A DNA stretch of 64,000 bases from Streptomyces coelicoflavus. GTDB lineage: Bacteria > Actinomycetota > Actinomycetes > Streptomycetales > Streptomycetaceae. Position numbers and translations under genes: made by a program. The DNA is taken from positions 682,001 to 746,000 of the forward strand of contig NZ_BEWB01000002.1 of assembly GCF_003112555.1 (NCBI RefSeq), given 5' to 3'. This document shows, one piece after another, positions 6,951 to 15,087 of this stretch. The first letter of the stretch is position 1. The number at the start of each line of letters is the position of its first letter. Under the pieces are notes generated by a model. It worked only from the letters and a program-made list of their open reading frames with translations. It was not told the origin of the DNA and searched no databases.

Positions 6951-8223
6951 CCGCCACGGCCACGATCGCCCGCGTCTGCGCCACGATGTCCAGCCGGTTG
7001 CGCACGAACTCCGGGTCGGTGACCGCCCCCGTCGCCGGATCGGTGTTCCCCGTCCCGAACTGGAGCACCGGCGTGTGCACGTGCCCGCCCGGCAGCGTGC
7101 CGTGCAGCCCGAGCCGGTCCCGCAGCAGCGTCGCGCGGTAGGCGATCTCGTTGGAGAGGTAATTCCCGCCGCCGCCCTCCCGGGCCGTCGAACCGGGCGT
7201 GGGCCCGTCCGGCCGCACGACCGCTTCGGTGCCGCCCGCCGGGATCTCCGTCACCCGCGTGTTGTCGTACACCGGGAAACGGCCCGTGTCCGCGGCCGTG
7301 ATCGCCGCGTACGGCAGCGTGGTCGTCGTCCACTGCGGCTGCGAGGCGGGATCGGCCACCGGGACCGTCTCCGTGCGGGAGACGTTCTCGTTGTCCGGGA
7401 AGCCGCCCCGCCAGGCCCCGTTGGTCCGCTCCACGTCGAAGCGTCCGACCCGGCCCTGGCTCACCGTGGTGAACAGATCCACCCGCGGCAGATACGGCCG
7501 CAGCGCCCGCTCCACCACGCCCTGCGCGAAGTCCTCCCAGCGCACCGGGAACACGGCCGTCTCCACCCGCGCGGGACCGTCCGGGGTGTCGATCACCGTG
7601 CCGTCCAGGGCGAGCGCGACGGCGCCGGACGGGTTGGAGATCCGGATGTCCCGGTCCAGGGTGAACGGGTCGAAACCGGTGAGCAGCACCCGCTTCACGC
7701 CCTTGCCGCCGCCCTTCCCGTGCCCGTCGCGCGGCAGGCGGAGGTCGCTCTGCCCGCGGGAGGTGCGCTCCAGCTCGGCCAGCAGCGCGGCCCGCTGCCG
7801 CTCGCCCAGCCCGAACCCGGGCTCCCAGGTGCGCAGTTCCCGCGTCATCGCGAGCCGCGCCCAGTACAGCGGCCGGTCGTCGTCGCGGCTGAGGTCCCCG
7901 CGGGCCGGCCCGCGCCCCTGCACCCGGTCCACCGCCCGCCGCCACAGCGCCGCGCCCTCGCGCGCCACCACGGCACGCGCCTCGCCGTAGGTGTCCGCCC
8001 GCCCGAGCTTCCGGGCGAACGCCGGTGCCACCGCGGCGAAGCCGGAGCGCCGCAGGATCTCCCCGGGCACCTCCCCGTCGAGCCGCCGCTCCTCGACGGT
8101 CGGCGCGGGGGCGGTGCCCGCCGGGGGTGTCGCCGCCGCCGTCGTGGGGGCGGCGAGTGGGGTGGCGAGCCCCGCCACCAGGGCCAGTCCGAGTACGCCG
8201 ATCCGAACACGTATGGGTCTCAA
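6922..8223 (-). CDS. Secreted pyroglutamyl-peptidase-like protein with Ser in place of catalytic Cys
   Basis: 433 residues from a TTG start preceded by GGAAGG; the frame upstream has no better start. A signal peptide follows (hydrophobic GVLGLALVAGLATPLA, cleavage near APTTAAA). After a linker, the C15 peptidase fold begins with RVLLTGFDPF near residue 185. The acidic motif FDVERTNGAW and PDNEN match the Glu region of pyroglutamyl peptidase I, and GHVHTPVL matches the His region. The nucleophile motif, usually YLCN, reads NYLSNEIAY, so the cysteine is Ser (about residue 357). It may be a non-catalytic binder or use Ser. Family assignment is firm; activity is doubtful. Confidence 0.82.
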   Translation of the reverse strand: MRPIRVRIGVLGLALVAGLATPLAAPTTAAATPPAGTAPAPTVEERRLDGEVPGEILRRSGFAAVAPAFARKLGRADTYGEARAVVAREGAALWRRAVDRVQGRGPARGDLSRDDDRPLYWARLAMTRELRTWEPGFGLGERQRAALLAELERTSRGQSDLRLPRDGHGKGGGKGVKRVLLTGFDPFTLDRDIRISNPSGAVALALDGTVIDTPDGPARVETAVFPVRWEDFAQGVVERALRPYLPRVDLFTTVSQGRVGRFDVERTNGAWRGGFPDNENVSRTETVPVADPASQPQWTTTTLPYAAITAADTGRFPVYDNTRVTEIPAGGTEAVVRPDGPTPGSTAREGGGGNYLSNEIAYRATLLRDRLGLHGTLPGGHVHTPVLQFGTGNTDPATGAVTDPEFVRNRLDIVAQTRAIVAVAVSAPGPDRG

Positions 8224-8484
8224 GGGAGTCCAGGTCCTTCCGTCGCCGTGGGGGTGCGCTGCGGACGGCGGCAGTATCGCGTGACAGGAGGGGCGGGCGC
8301 CATGGCGCGTGACGACCGACTCGTAGCCGTTTGTGAAGGGTTCGTACGAACTCCTGATCGGACGCGCGATCGCGGGCCGCCGGATCACCACGACGATTAA
8401 CGTCGGACCAGGGACGCCCGCGGGCGCGCCCCGGTGAACAGCCCCGGCCCGGAACCTGACGGCCGGGCCGGGGCTCGGCACCCC

Positions 8485-9456
8485 CTAGCGCACCGAGAAG
8501 CCGTACACCGTCTCCGAGCGGAACACCTCGCCCGGCCGCAGCACCGTGCTCGGGAAGCCGGGCCGGTTCGGGGAGTCCGGGAAGTGCTGGGTCTCCAGCG
8601 CGATCCCGTCACCGGGGGCGAAGGGCTCGCCCAGGTGGTCGGCGGTGTACAGCTGGAGGCCCGGCTCGGTCGTCGCCACCGTGAGCACCCGCCCCGACGC
8701 CGGGTCGTACAGCTCGGCGACCTCCTCGGCGGCGTCTGTCACGCCCTTGTCCAGGACGAAGTTGTGGTCGTACCCCGAGCCGACCTTGCGCGCCCGCCGG
8801 AAGTCGAAGCGGGTGTCCGTCACGTCGTCGAGGCCGCCGGTCGGGATCAGGCCGGCGTCGACCGGTGTGATCCGGGAGGCGGCCAGCCGCAGTTCGTGCC
8901 CGCCCGCGTGCCCGGAGCCGCCCAGGTTGAAGTAGCTGTGGTTGGTCGGGTTCAGCACCGTCGGCGCGTCCGTGACCGCCTCGTACGCGATCCGCAGCGC
9001 GCCCGACTCCTGGAGCGTGTACGTCACCGACATCTCCACGCGCCCCGGGAAGCCCTCCTCGCCGTGCGGCGAGATCCGGCTCAGCCGGACGCCCTCCGCG
9101 ACCGCCTCCACGTCCCACACGCGCTTGTCGAACCCGCGCGCGCCGCCGTGCAGCACGTTCGGCCCCTCGTTGGGCGCCAGCGCGTACGTGCGCCCGTCCA
9201 GCGGGAAGCGTCCGTCCGCGATCCGGTTGGCGTACCGCCCCACCAGCGCACCCAAGTACGGCTCGGGGTGCGTCACATAGCCGTCCAGGTCCGCGAACCC
9301 CAGCACCACGTCGGCGGTGTTGCCGTCCCGGTCCGGAACCTCGGCCGACTGCACGATCCCGCCGTACGACAGGACCCGGACCCGTACGCCGGCCCGCTCC
9401 AGGGTCCAGCGGTGTACCGGGGTGCCGTCGGAAAGTGTGCCGAAGAGTTCGCTCAT
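8485..9456 (-). CDS. galM: Aldose 1-epimerase
   Basis: 323 residues, full length for the family. It interconverts alpha and beta anomers of galactose or glucose. Motifs seen are GRYANRI near residue 73, NVLHGG near 100, the catalytic acid NHSYFNL near 165, GYDHNFVL near 228, and the catalytic base in LETQHFPDSPN near 288. There is no signal peptide, so it is cytoplasmic. It stands as its own transcription unit in front of the SGNH gene on the same strand. Confidence 0.95.
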   Translation of the reverse strand: MSELFGTLSDGTPVHRWTLERAGVRVRVLSYGGIVQSAEVPDRDGNTADVVLGFADLDGYVTHPEPYLGALVGRYANRIADGRFPLDGRTYALAPNEGPNVLHGGARGFDKRVWDVEAVAEGVRLSRISPHGEEGFPGRVEMSVTYTLQESGALRIAYEAVTDAPTVLNPTNHSYFNLGGSGHAGGHELRLAASRITPVDAGLIPTGGLDDVTDTRFDFRRARKVGSGYDHNFVLDKGVTDAAEEVAELYDPASGRVLTVATTEPGLQLYTADHLGEPFAPGDGIALETQHFPDSPNRPGFPSTVLRPGEVFRSETVYGFSVR

Positions 9457-9492
9457 GTGCGGAACTCTAGGACACGCCCAGGTCAGCGGCCG

Positions 9493-9530
9493 GGTCAGGG
9501 ACTCCGGTCAGGGACTCCGGTCAGGGACTC
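9493..9530. repeat. Three tandem copies of a 13-bp unit
   Basis: GGTCAGGGACTCC occurs at 9493-9505 and 9506-9518 and, lacking its last base, at 9519-9530. The SGNH gene's stop codon (9521-9523, read on the minus strand) falls inside the last copy, so the repeats also duplicate the end of that gene. Replication slippage is the simplest origin. Confidence 0.9.
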
Positions 9531-10432
9531 TTCGCGGTGACCGCGCGATACGCGATCTCCGCCAGCCGGGCCTGGCCGTCCACGCTCGGGTGGAACCAGT
9601 CCCAGTGGCTCAACTGGTCCGTGCCGAACCGGAACGCGTGCACCGCGCCGTCGTCGGTGCGGCAGCGCCGGTCCTTCGCGCAGACCTCCCGCAGCACCTC
9701 GTTGTAGTCCTCCACCCGGTCGCGCACCGTGTTGCGCCGCAGCGTCGCCGCCGGGTCCAGGGAGTCCGCGTCGCCCAGCATCGACGGACAGATGCCCAGC
9801 TTCCACACCTGCTTGCCCAGCGGGTTCGTACGCCCCTGGGACCACAGCCGCTTGAGGTCCGGGATGCTCGACACGTACACCTGCGCCTTGGGAAGCTTCT
9901 CGCGCAGGGTGGCCATCGCCTCCTCGAACTGCGCCCGGAAGTCCGCCACCGGCGTCATCGCCGAGGTCGTGGCCCGGCACGCGTCGTTCGCCCCGGCCAT
10001 CACCGCCACCAGCTCCGGCTTCCGCTTCGCCGCCCGCGTCACCTGCCCGGTCAGGTCCGCCATCCGGGCGCCGGTGACCGCGTAGTTCCAGCTGTGCTCG
10101 GCCGCGTCCGCCTTCCCCAGCAGCCGTACGGCCAGCGAGTCGACCTCCGCGCTGCTGCCGGTCGCCCACGACACCTCGGGGCAGTCCGACAGCACCGAGC
10201 AGGCGTCGAAGCCGCGCGTGATGGAGTCGCCCACGGCGGCGACCGACTCGGGGCTCGTGTCCCAGGCCGGGGCCGTCTTCGCCCGCTTCGACGCGCTGCC
10301 GGAGGGGGCGGGGGAGTCGCCGCCCGCGGCGTCGCAGCCCGCCGCGCCCAGGGCGGCGGCGGTCACGACGGCGAGCGCGGCACCCGCCCGGCGACGGACA
10401 CGCCGCGTTCGCCGGTCCGTCCCTCGGCCCAT
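9521..10432 (-). CDS. SGNH/GDSL-family lipoprotein hydrolase
   Basis: 303 residues. A lipoprotein signal with an Arg-rich start (RRTRRVRRR), a hydrophobic core and the lipobox LGAAGC (Cys near residue 33) predicts a membrane-anchored extracellular protein. The SGNH blocks are visible: AVGDSITRGF (nucleophile Ser near residue 70), GARMADL, AGANDAC (Asn) and DWFHPSVDGQ (Asp/His dyad near residue 284). Such enzymes hydrolyse acyl esters of lipids or polysaccharides; the substrate is unknown. Several cysteines suggest disulfides outside the cell. Confidence 0.9.
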   Translation of the reverse strand: MGRGTDRRTRRVRRRAGAALAVVTAAALGAAGCDAAGGDSPAPSGSASKRAKTAPAWDTSPESVAAVGDSITRGFDACSVLSDCPEVSWATGSSAEVDSLAVRLLGKADAAEHSWNYAVTGARMADLTGQVTRAAKRKPELVAVMAGANDACRATTSAMTPVADFRAQFEEAMATLREKLPKAQVYVSSIPDLKRLWSQGRTNPLGKQVWKLGICPSMLGDADSLDPAATLRRNTVRDRVEDYNEVLREVCAKDRRCRTDDGAVHAFRFGTDQLSHWDWFHPSVDGQARLAEIAYRAVTAKSP

Positions 10433-10690
10433 ACCGGTCCCACCCCTCGCCTCGTGCCTCCACCGTGCTCAACCCATGACACCGCGCGAGGGTTCCCGAG
10501 GGCGGCGATGCGACGCCTCACACCCGTACAAGCGTCCTGCCGGGTGAATGGCGGCGTTTTGTCGACGGCGGGACCGACGGTAGGTCACACTCCTTGCCCC
10601 GCCGCACGGTAGCCTCGCCATGAACGTGGCCCGCCCGGTCACGGCCGTTCCACCCCGTTCCGAGATGTCCCGCTCAGCCCGGAGGTTCCG

Positions 10691-11185
10691 GTGACGACAC
10701 GTGGAGTCCTGTACGTGCACTCCGCGCCGCGCGCGCTGTGTCCGCACGTCGAGTGGGCCATCGCCGGTGTGCTCGGCACGCGCGTCGGCCTGGACTGGAT
10801 CCGGCAGCCCGCCGCGCCCGGCACCTGGCGCTCGGAGTTCTCCTGGCAGGGCCAGGCCGGCATCGCCTCCAAGCTCGCCTCGGCACTGCGCGGCTGGCAG
10901 CTGCTGCGCTTCGAGGTCACCGCGGAACCCTCCGCGGGCGTCGAGGGCGAGCGCTACAGCTGCACTCCCGACCTCGGCATCTTCCACGCCGTCACCGGCA
11001 TCCACGGCGACATCATGATCCCCGAGGACCGGCTGCGCGCCGCCCTGGTCCGCTCCCAGCGCGGCGAGACCGACCTCGAGTCGGACATCGCCAAGCTCCT
11101 CGGCAAGCCCTGGGACGACGAACTGGAGCCCTTCCGCCACGCCGGCGAGGGCGCCCCGGTCCGCTGGCTGCACCAGGTGGTGTGA
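10691..11185 (+). CDS. DUF3145 family protein
   Basis: 164 residues from a GTG start with GGAGG 7 nt before it. The sequence (RGVLYVHSAPRALCPHVEWA near the start, then LDWIRQP, GTWRSEFSW and the C-terminal PVRWLHQVV) matches the actinobacterial DUF3145 family, which is near-universal in Streptomyces but has no established function. It sits convergent to fabF with a strong shared terminator between them, so it is not part of the fatty-acid operon. Confidence 0.88.
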   Translation: MTTRGVLYVHSAPRALCPHVEWAIAGVLGTRVGLDWIRQPAAPGTWRSEFSWQGQAGIASKLASALRGWQLLRFEVTAEPSAGVEGERYSCTPDLGIFHAVTGIHGDIMIPEDRLRAALVRSQRGETDLESDIAKLLGKPWDDELEPFRHAGEGAPVRWLHQVV

Positions 11186-11212
11186 CGTGGTGTGACCACC
11201 GGCGCCGTCCGG

Positions 11213-11258
11213 GCACGAGGAAGGCCCCCCACCGGCCGGTGGGGGGCCTTCCTCGTGC
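11213..11258. terminator. Bidirectional terminator between DUF3145 and fabF
   Basis: A 46-bp perfect palindrome with 23-bp arms, starting GCACGAGGAAGG and ending CCTTCCTCGTGC. It lies between the stops of two convergent genes (11185 and 11274) and can fold equally on either strand. Confidence 0.92.
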
Positions 11259-11273
11259 GCGCGGGTGCGTCCG

Positions 11274-12563
11274 TCAGACCGACCGGAACGCGAGAACCAC
11301 GTTGTGCCCGCCGAAGCCGAACGAGTCGTTCAGCGCGGCGATCCGGCCCTCGACCGGCAGCTTGCGGGCCTCGCCGCGGACGATGTCCGCGTTGGCCTCG
11401 GCCTCCGGGTCGATGTTCTCGACGTTGATCGTCGGCGGCGCCACCCGGTGGTACAGGGCGAGCACGGTCGCCACGGACTCCACGCCGCCCGCGCCCCCGA
11501 GGAGGTGACCGGTCATCGACTTGGTGCCGGAGACCGCCATGTGGTCGACGTCGTCGCCGAGGACCTTGCGCAGCGCCTTCAGCTCGGCGATGTCACCGGC
11601 CGGCGTCGAGGTGGCGTGCGCGTTGACGTGCACGATCTCGGCCGGGTCCAGGTCGTTGCGGTCCAGCAGGTTCTGCAGGGCGGCGGAGATGCCGCGGCCC
11701 TCCGGCTCCGGCTGCACGATGTCGTGGCTGTCGGCGGAGATGCCCTGGCCGACCGCCTCCGCGTAGACCCGGGCGCCGCGCGCGGCGGCGTGCTCGGCGG
11801 ACTCCAGGACGAGGACGCCGGCGCCCTCACCGAGGACGAAGCCGTCGCGGCCCGTGTCGAAGGGGCGCGAGGCACCCTGCGGGTCGTCGTTGTTCTTGGA
11901 CATCGCCATCATGTTGCCGAACGCGGCGATGGGCAGCGGGTGGATCGCCGCCTCCGTGCCGCCCGCGACGACGACGTCGGCACGGCCGGTGCGGATCATC
12001 TCGATGGCGTAGCCGATGGCCTCGGCGCCCGACGCGCAGGCGGACACCGGCGTGTGCACGCCCGCACGGGCGCCCACGGCCAGGCCCACGTTGGCCGAGG
12101 GGCCGTTCGGCATGAGCATGGGGACGGTGTGCGGGGAGACGCGGCGGACGCCCTTCTCCTTGAGCACGTCGTACTGGTCGAGGAGGGTCGTCACGCCGCC
12201 GATGCCGGAGGCGATGACCGCACCGAGCCGGTCGGGGTCGACGTGGGCCGCCCCCTCCTCGGCGGGGCTCTCGCCCGCCTTGCCGGAGTACCCGGCGTCC
12301 TTCCAGGCCTCCTGCGCCGCGATCAGCGCGAACTGCGCCGAGCGGTCCAGGCGGCGGGCCTGCGGCCGCGGGATGACCTCGGAGGGGTCCACGGCCACGG
12401 GCGCGGCGATGCGGACCGCCTGGTCGGCGGCCCACTCCTGCTCCAGGGGCTTGACGCCGGACCTGCCGGCGACCAGGCCCTCCCAGGTCGAGGCTGCGTC
12501 GCCACCCAGCGGTGTGGTTGCGCCGATACCGGTGACGACCACGGTGCGATTGGTCGAGCTCAC
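11274..12563 (-). CDS. fabF: Beta-ketoacyl-ACP synthase II
   Basis: 429 residues from a GTG preceded by GGAGAAAG. It condenses malonyl-ACP with acyl-ACP in fatty acid elongation. The thiolase fold active site is complete: Cys near 176 in VSACASGAEAIG, the first His in HVNAHATSTPAGD, the Lys in GTKSMTGH with the second His, and the C-terminal GFGGHN. It is the last gene of the fabD-fabH-acpP-fabF set, separated from acpP by 109 nt that contain a stem-loop. Confidence 0.96.
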   Translation of the reverse strand: MSSTNRTVVVTGIGATTPLGGDAASTWEGLVAGRSGVKPLEQEWAADQAVRIAAPVAVDPSEVIPRPQARRLDRSAQFALIAAQEAWKDAGYSGKAGESPAEEGAAHVDPDRLGAVIASGIGGVTTLLDQYDVLKEKGVRRVSPHTVPMLMPNGPSANVGLAVGARAGVHTPVSACASGAEAIGYAIEMIRTGRADVVVAGGTEAAIHPLPIAAFGNMMAMSKNNDDPQGASRPFDTGRDGFVLGEGAGVLVLESAEHAAARGARVYAEAVGQGISADSHDIVQPEPEGRGISAALQNLLDRNDLDPAEIVHVNAHATSTPAGDIAELKALRKVLGDDVDHMAVSGTKSMTGHLLGGAGGVESVATVLALYHRVAPPTINVENIDPEAEANADIVRGEARKLPVEGRIAALNDSFGFGGHNVVLAFRSV

Positions 12564-12600
12564 GGGAATTCTTTCTCCAACGGGATACGGATTCGTACGG

Positions 12601-12618
12601 CGCCACCGCCGGGTGGCG
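12601..12618 (-). promoter_or_regulatory. Intercistronic hairpin between acpP and fabF
   Basis: CGCCACC (12601-12607) and GGTGGCG (12612-12618) form a perfect 7-bp stem with a 4-nt loop. It follows the acpP stop by about 55 nt. It could attenuate read-through into fabF or stabilise an acpP mRNA end, since carrier protein is needed in excess over the condensing enzyme. Confidence 0.5.
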
Positions 12619-12672
12619 GGGCAGTCTGCCCGGATCTGCCAGATACCCGGGGTATGCCCGAGTATCGGCGGA

Positions 12673-12921
12673 TCAGGCCTGGTGGTCGAGGATGTACTTC
12701 GTCGCGTCGCCGACCGTCTTGAGGTTCTTGACGTCCTCGTCCGGGATCTTGACGTCGAAGCGCTCTTCGGCGGCGACGACGACCTCGACCATGGACAGCG
12801 AGTCGACGTCCAGGTCGTCGGTGAAGGACTTGTCCAGCTGGACGTCCTCAACCGGGATGCCGGCGATCTCGTTCACGATGTCCGCGAGACCGGCGACGAT
12901 CTCTTCCTGAGTGGCGGCCAT
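12673..12921 (-). CDS. acpP: Acyl carrier protein of fatty acid synthesis
   Basis: 82 residues, acidic, with the phosphopantetheine attachment Ser in DVDSLSMVE (Ser near residue 41). It carries the growing acyl chain between FabD, FabH and FabF. The ATG is preceded by a strong GAAGGAG site. Hairpins lie on both sides of the gene (12961-12977 and 12601-12618). Confidence 0.97.
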   Translation of the reverse strand: MAATQEEIVAGLADIVNEIAGIPVEDVQLDKSFTDDLDVDSLSMVEVVVAAEERFDVKIPDEDVKNLKTVGDATKYILDHQA

Positions 12922-12960
12922 GATGGCGCTCCTTCTTTGTTGTCCAGAGGGTGTGGCGGC

Positions 12961-12977
12961 CCGCCGCGTCGCGGCGG
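12961..12977 (-). promoter_or_regulatory. Intercistronic hairpin between fabH and acpP
   Basis: CCGCCGC (12961-12967) and GCGGCGG (12971-12977) form a perfect 7-bp GC stem with a 3-nt loop, about 40 nt before the acpP start. With the hairpin after acpP it frames the gene and may set a processed, stable acpP message. Confidence 0.45.
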
Positions 12978-13023
12978 GTGTTGCTGCTCTCCGTCCCGGA
13001 CCGCATGATCCGGCACGGAGTGC

Positions 13024-14055
13024 CTAGGGGAGGGTAACGACCGTCGCGGCGTAGACGAGACCCGCCCCGAAGCCGATGACGAGGGCGGTGTCGCCGCTCT
13101 TCGCGTCACCCGTCGCCAGGAGCCGCTCCATCGCGAGCGGGATCGAGGCGGCCGAGGTGTTTCCGGTGGTGCGGATGTCACGGGCGACCGTGACGTGCTC
13201 CGGCAGCTTCAGCGTCTTCACCATCGAGTCGATGATCCGCACGTTGGCCTGGTGCGGGATGAAGACGTCCAGGTCGTCCGGGCTGATCCCGGCGGCGTCC
13301 AGCGCCTGCTGCGCGACCTTCGCCATCTCGAACACGGCCCAGCGGAAGACCGCCTGGCCCTCCTGCGTGATCGCGGGGAACTTGACGTTGCCGTCGCGGT
13401 CGAGGGGCAGCTCGGAGACGTCGCCGATCCTGAAACGGTCCCAGGAGACCGTCTGCTTGATCGTCTCGGCCTTGTCGCCCTCCGAACCCCAGACCGTCGG
13501 GCCGATCGCCGGCTCCTGGGACGGGCCGACCACGACCGCGCCCGCGCCGTCGCCGAACAGGAAGGCCGTGGCCCGGTCCTCCAGGTCGGTCAGGTCGGAC
13601 AGTCGCTCCACGCCGATGACCAGCACGTACTCGGCCGAACCTTCGACGACCATGCCCTTGGCCAGCGTCAGCCCGTAGCCGAAGCCCGCGCAGCCCGCCG
13701 AGATGTCGAAGGCCGCGGCCTTGTCGGTGCCGAGCCGGTCGGCGATCTCGGTGGCGATGGCCGGGGTCTGGGCGAAGTGCGACACGGTCGAAACGACCAC
13801 GGCGCCGACCCGGGAGGCGTCGATCCCCGCGTCCGCGAGCGCCTTGCCGGACGCCTCCACGGACATCGCGGCGACCGTCTCCTCGGGGCCGGCCCAGTGC
13901 CGGGTCTCGATGCCGGAGCGCGAGCGGATCCACTCGTCGGACGAGTCGATCGTCTCGAGGATCACCTCGTTCGGCACCACCCGGGTCGGGCGGTATCCGC
14001 CGACGCCGAGGATGCGCGCGTACGGGGCGCCCTTGCTGGGCTTGATCTTCGACAT
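13024..14055 (-). CDS. fabH: Beta-ketoacyl-ACP synthase III
   Basis: 343 residues. It starts fatty acid chains by condensing acetyl- or branched acyl-CoA with malonyl-ACP. The triad is complete: Cys near 122 in SAGCAGFGYG, His in IPHQANVRI, Asn in TGNTSAASIP. The C-terminal GFGAGLVYAATVV is typical. Start ATG with AAGGAG 12 nt upstream and 16 nt after the fabD stop. In Streptomyces this enzyme's preference for branched starters sets the branched-chain lipid profile (family knowledge). Confidence 0.97.
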   Translation of the reverse strand: MSKIKPSKGAPYARILGVGGYRPTRVVPNEVILETIDSSDEWIRSRSGIETRHWAGPEETVAAMSVEASGKALADAGIDASRVGAVVVSTVSHFAQTPAIATEIADRLGTDKAAAFDISAGCAGFGYGLTLAKGMVVEGSAEYVLVIGVERLSDLTDLEDRATAFLFGDGAGAVVVGPSQEPAIGPTVWGSEGDKAETIKQTVSWDRFRIGDVSELPLDRDGNVKFPAITQEGQAVFRWAVFEMAKVAQQALDAAGISPDDLDVFIPHQANVRIIDSMVKTLKLPEHVTVARDIRTTGNTSAASIPLAMERLLATGDAKSGDTALVIGFGAGLVYAATVVTLP

Positions 14056-14071
14056 GCTCTCGCGCTCCTTG

Positions 14072-15004
14072 TCAGGCCTGGGTGTGCTCGGCGACGAGCT
14101 CGCGGGCCGCGTCGAGGTCGGCGGGGGACTTCAGGGCCAGCGTCTTCACGCCGGGCAGCGCCCGCTTGGCCAGCCCGGTCAGCGTGCCGCCCGGGCACAC
14201 CTCGATCAGCGCGGTGACGCCGAGCTCCTTGAACGTCTCCATGCACCGGTCCCAGCGGACCGGGTTGGCGACCTGACCGACCAGCCGCTCCAGCACCTCG
14301 GCACCGGAGGCGACGGCCTGCCCGTCCTTGTTGGAGACGTACGTCACCTTCGGGTCGGTGGGCGTCAGCGTCTTCGCGGCCTCGGCGAGCTTGTCCACCG
14401 CGGGCGCCATGTGGTGCGTGTGGAACGCGCCGGCCACCTTCAGCGGGACGACCTTGCGCACGCCCTCGGGCTTGTCCTCGCCCAGCGCGGCCAGCTGCGC
14501 CATGGTGCCGGCGGCCACGATCTGACCGGCGCCGTTCACGTTCGCCGGGGTCAGGCCGAGCTTCTCCAGGTGCGCGACGCTCACCTCGGGGTCGCCGCCG
14601 AGCAGCGCCGACATGCCGGTCTCGGTGACCGCGGCGGCCTCGGCCATGGCCAGACCCCGACGGCGTACGAGGGACAGCGCGGCGGTGTTGTCGAGGACGC
14701 CCGCGAAGACGGCGGCGGTGATCTCGCCGACGCTGTGACCGGCGACCGCGCCGGGCGCGATCTCGGAAATGTCACCGAGTGCCGCGGCGGAGAGGATTCC
14801 GGCGGCGACCAGCAGCGGCTGGGCGACGGACGTGTCTCGGATCTCGTCCGCGTCGGCCTTGGTGCCGAAGTGGGCGAGATCGAGTCCGATGGCGTCCGAC
14901 CACGCGGCGACGCGGTCAGCGGCACCGGGGAGGGCGAGCCAGTCAGTCAGGAAGCCGGGCGTCTGGGCGCCCTGGCCGGGAGCGACGAGTACGAGCACTC
15001 TCAC
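14072..15004 (-). CDS. fabD: Malonyl-CoA:ACP transacylase
   Basis: 310 residues from a GTG start (VRVLVLVAPGQGAQ). It loads malonate from CoA onto ACP and is shared with polyketide pathways in Streptomyces. The N-terminal APGQGAQTPG, the nucleophile GHSVGE (Ser near 91), the Arg in the VRRRGLAM region and the His in FHTHHMAP are all present. It is the first gene of the fab operon; the gap to fasR upstream holds a clear inverted repeat. Confidence 0.97.
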   Translation of the reverse strand: MRVLVLVAPGQGAQTPGFLTDWLALPGAADRVAAWSDAIGLDLAHFGTKADADEIRDTSVAQPLLVAAGILSAAALGDISEIAPGAVAGHSVGEITAAVFAGVLDNTAALSLVRRRGLAMAEAAAVTETGMSALLGGDPEVSVAHLEKLGLTPANVNGAGQIVAAGTMAQLAALGEDKPEGVRKVVPLKVAGAFHTHHMAPAVDKLAEAAKTLTPTDPKVTYVSNKDGQAVASGAEVLERLVGQVANPVRWDRCMETFKELGVTALIEVCPGGTLTGLAKRALPGVKTLALKSPADLDAARELVAEHTQA

Positions 15005-15064
15005 ACTCTCTCTTGAGGACGGCCACGACCGCCCGTGGGGACAGGGACGAAGAACGGGAGCGGG

Positions 15065-15085
15065 TTTTGTGGACCCTGCACAAAA
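15065..15085. promoter_or_regulatory. Inverted repeat at the fabD promoter, FasR site candidate
   Basis: TTTTGTG (15065-15071) and CACAAAA (15079-15085) are perfect inverted arms with a 7-nt centre, AT-rich in a GC-rich genome. On the minus strand a TAGGAT -10 box overlapping the fasR stop codon (15085-15090) would put the fabD start point inside the repeat. FasR is known in S. coelicolor to bind and activate the fabD promoter; that this exact repeat is its site is inference. Confidence 0.5.
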
Positions 15086-15087
15086 TC

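Noticed and set aside
11213-11258. 46-bp palindrome as an attachment site or inverted-repeat end of a mobile element
   Set aside because: It sits exactly between two convergent stops, and no transposase, integrase or target duplication is present, so it is a terminator.
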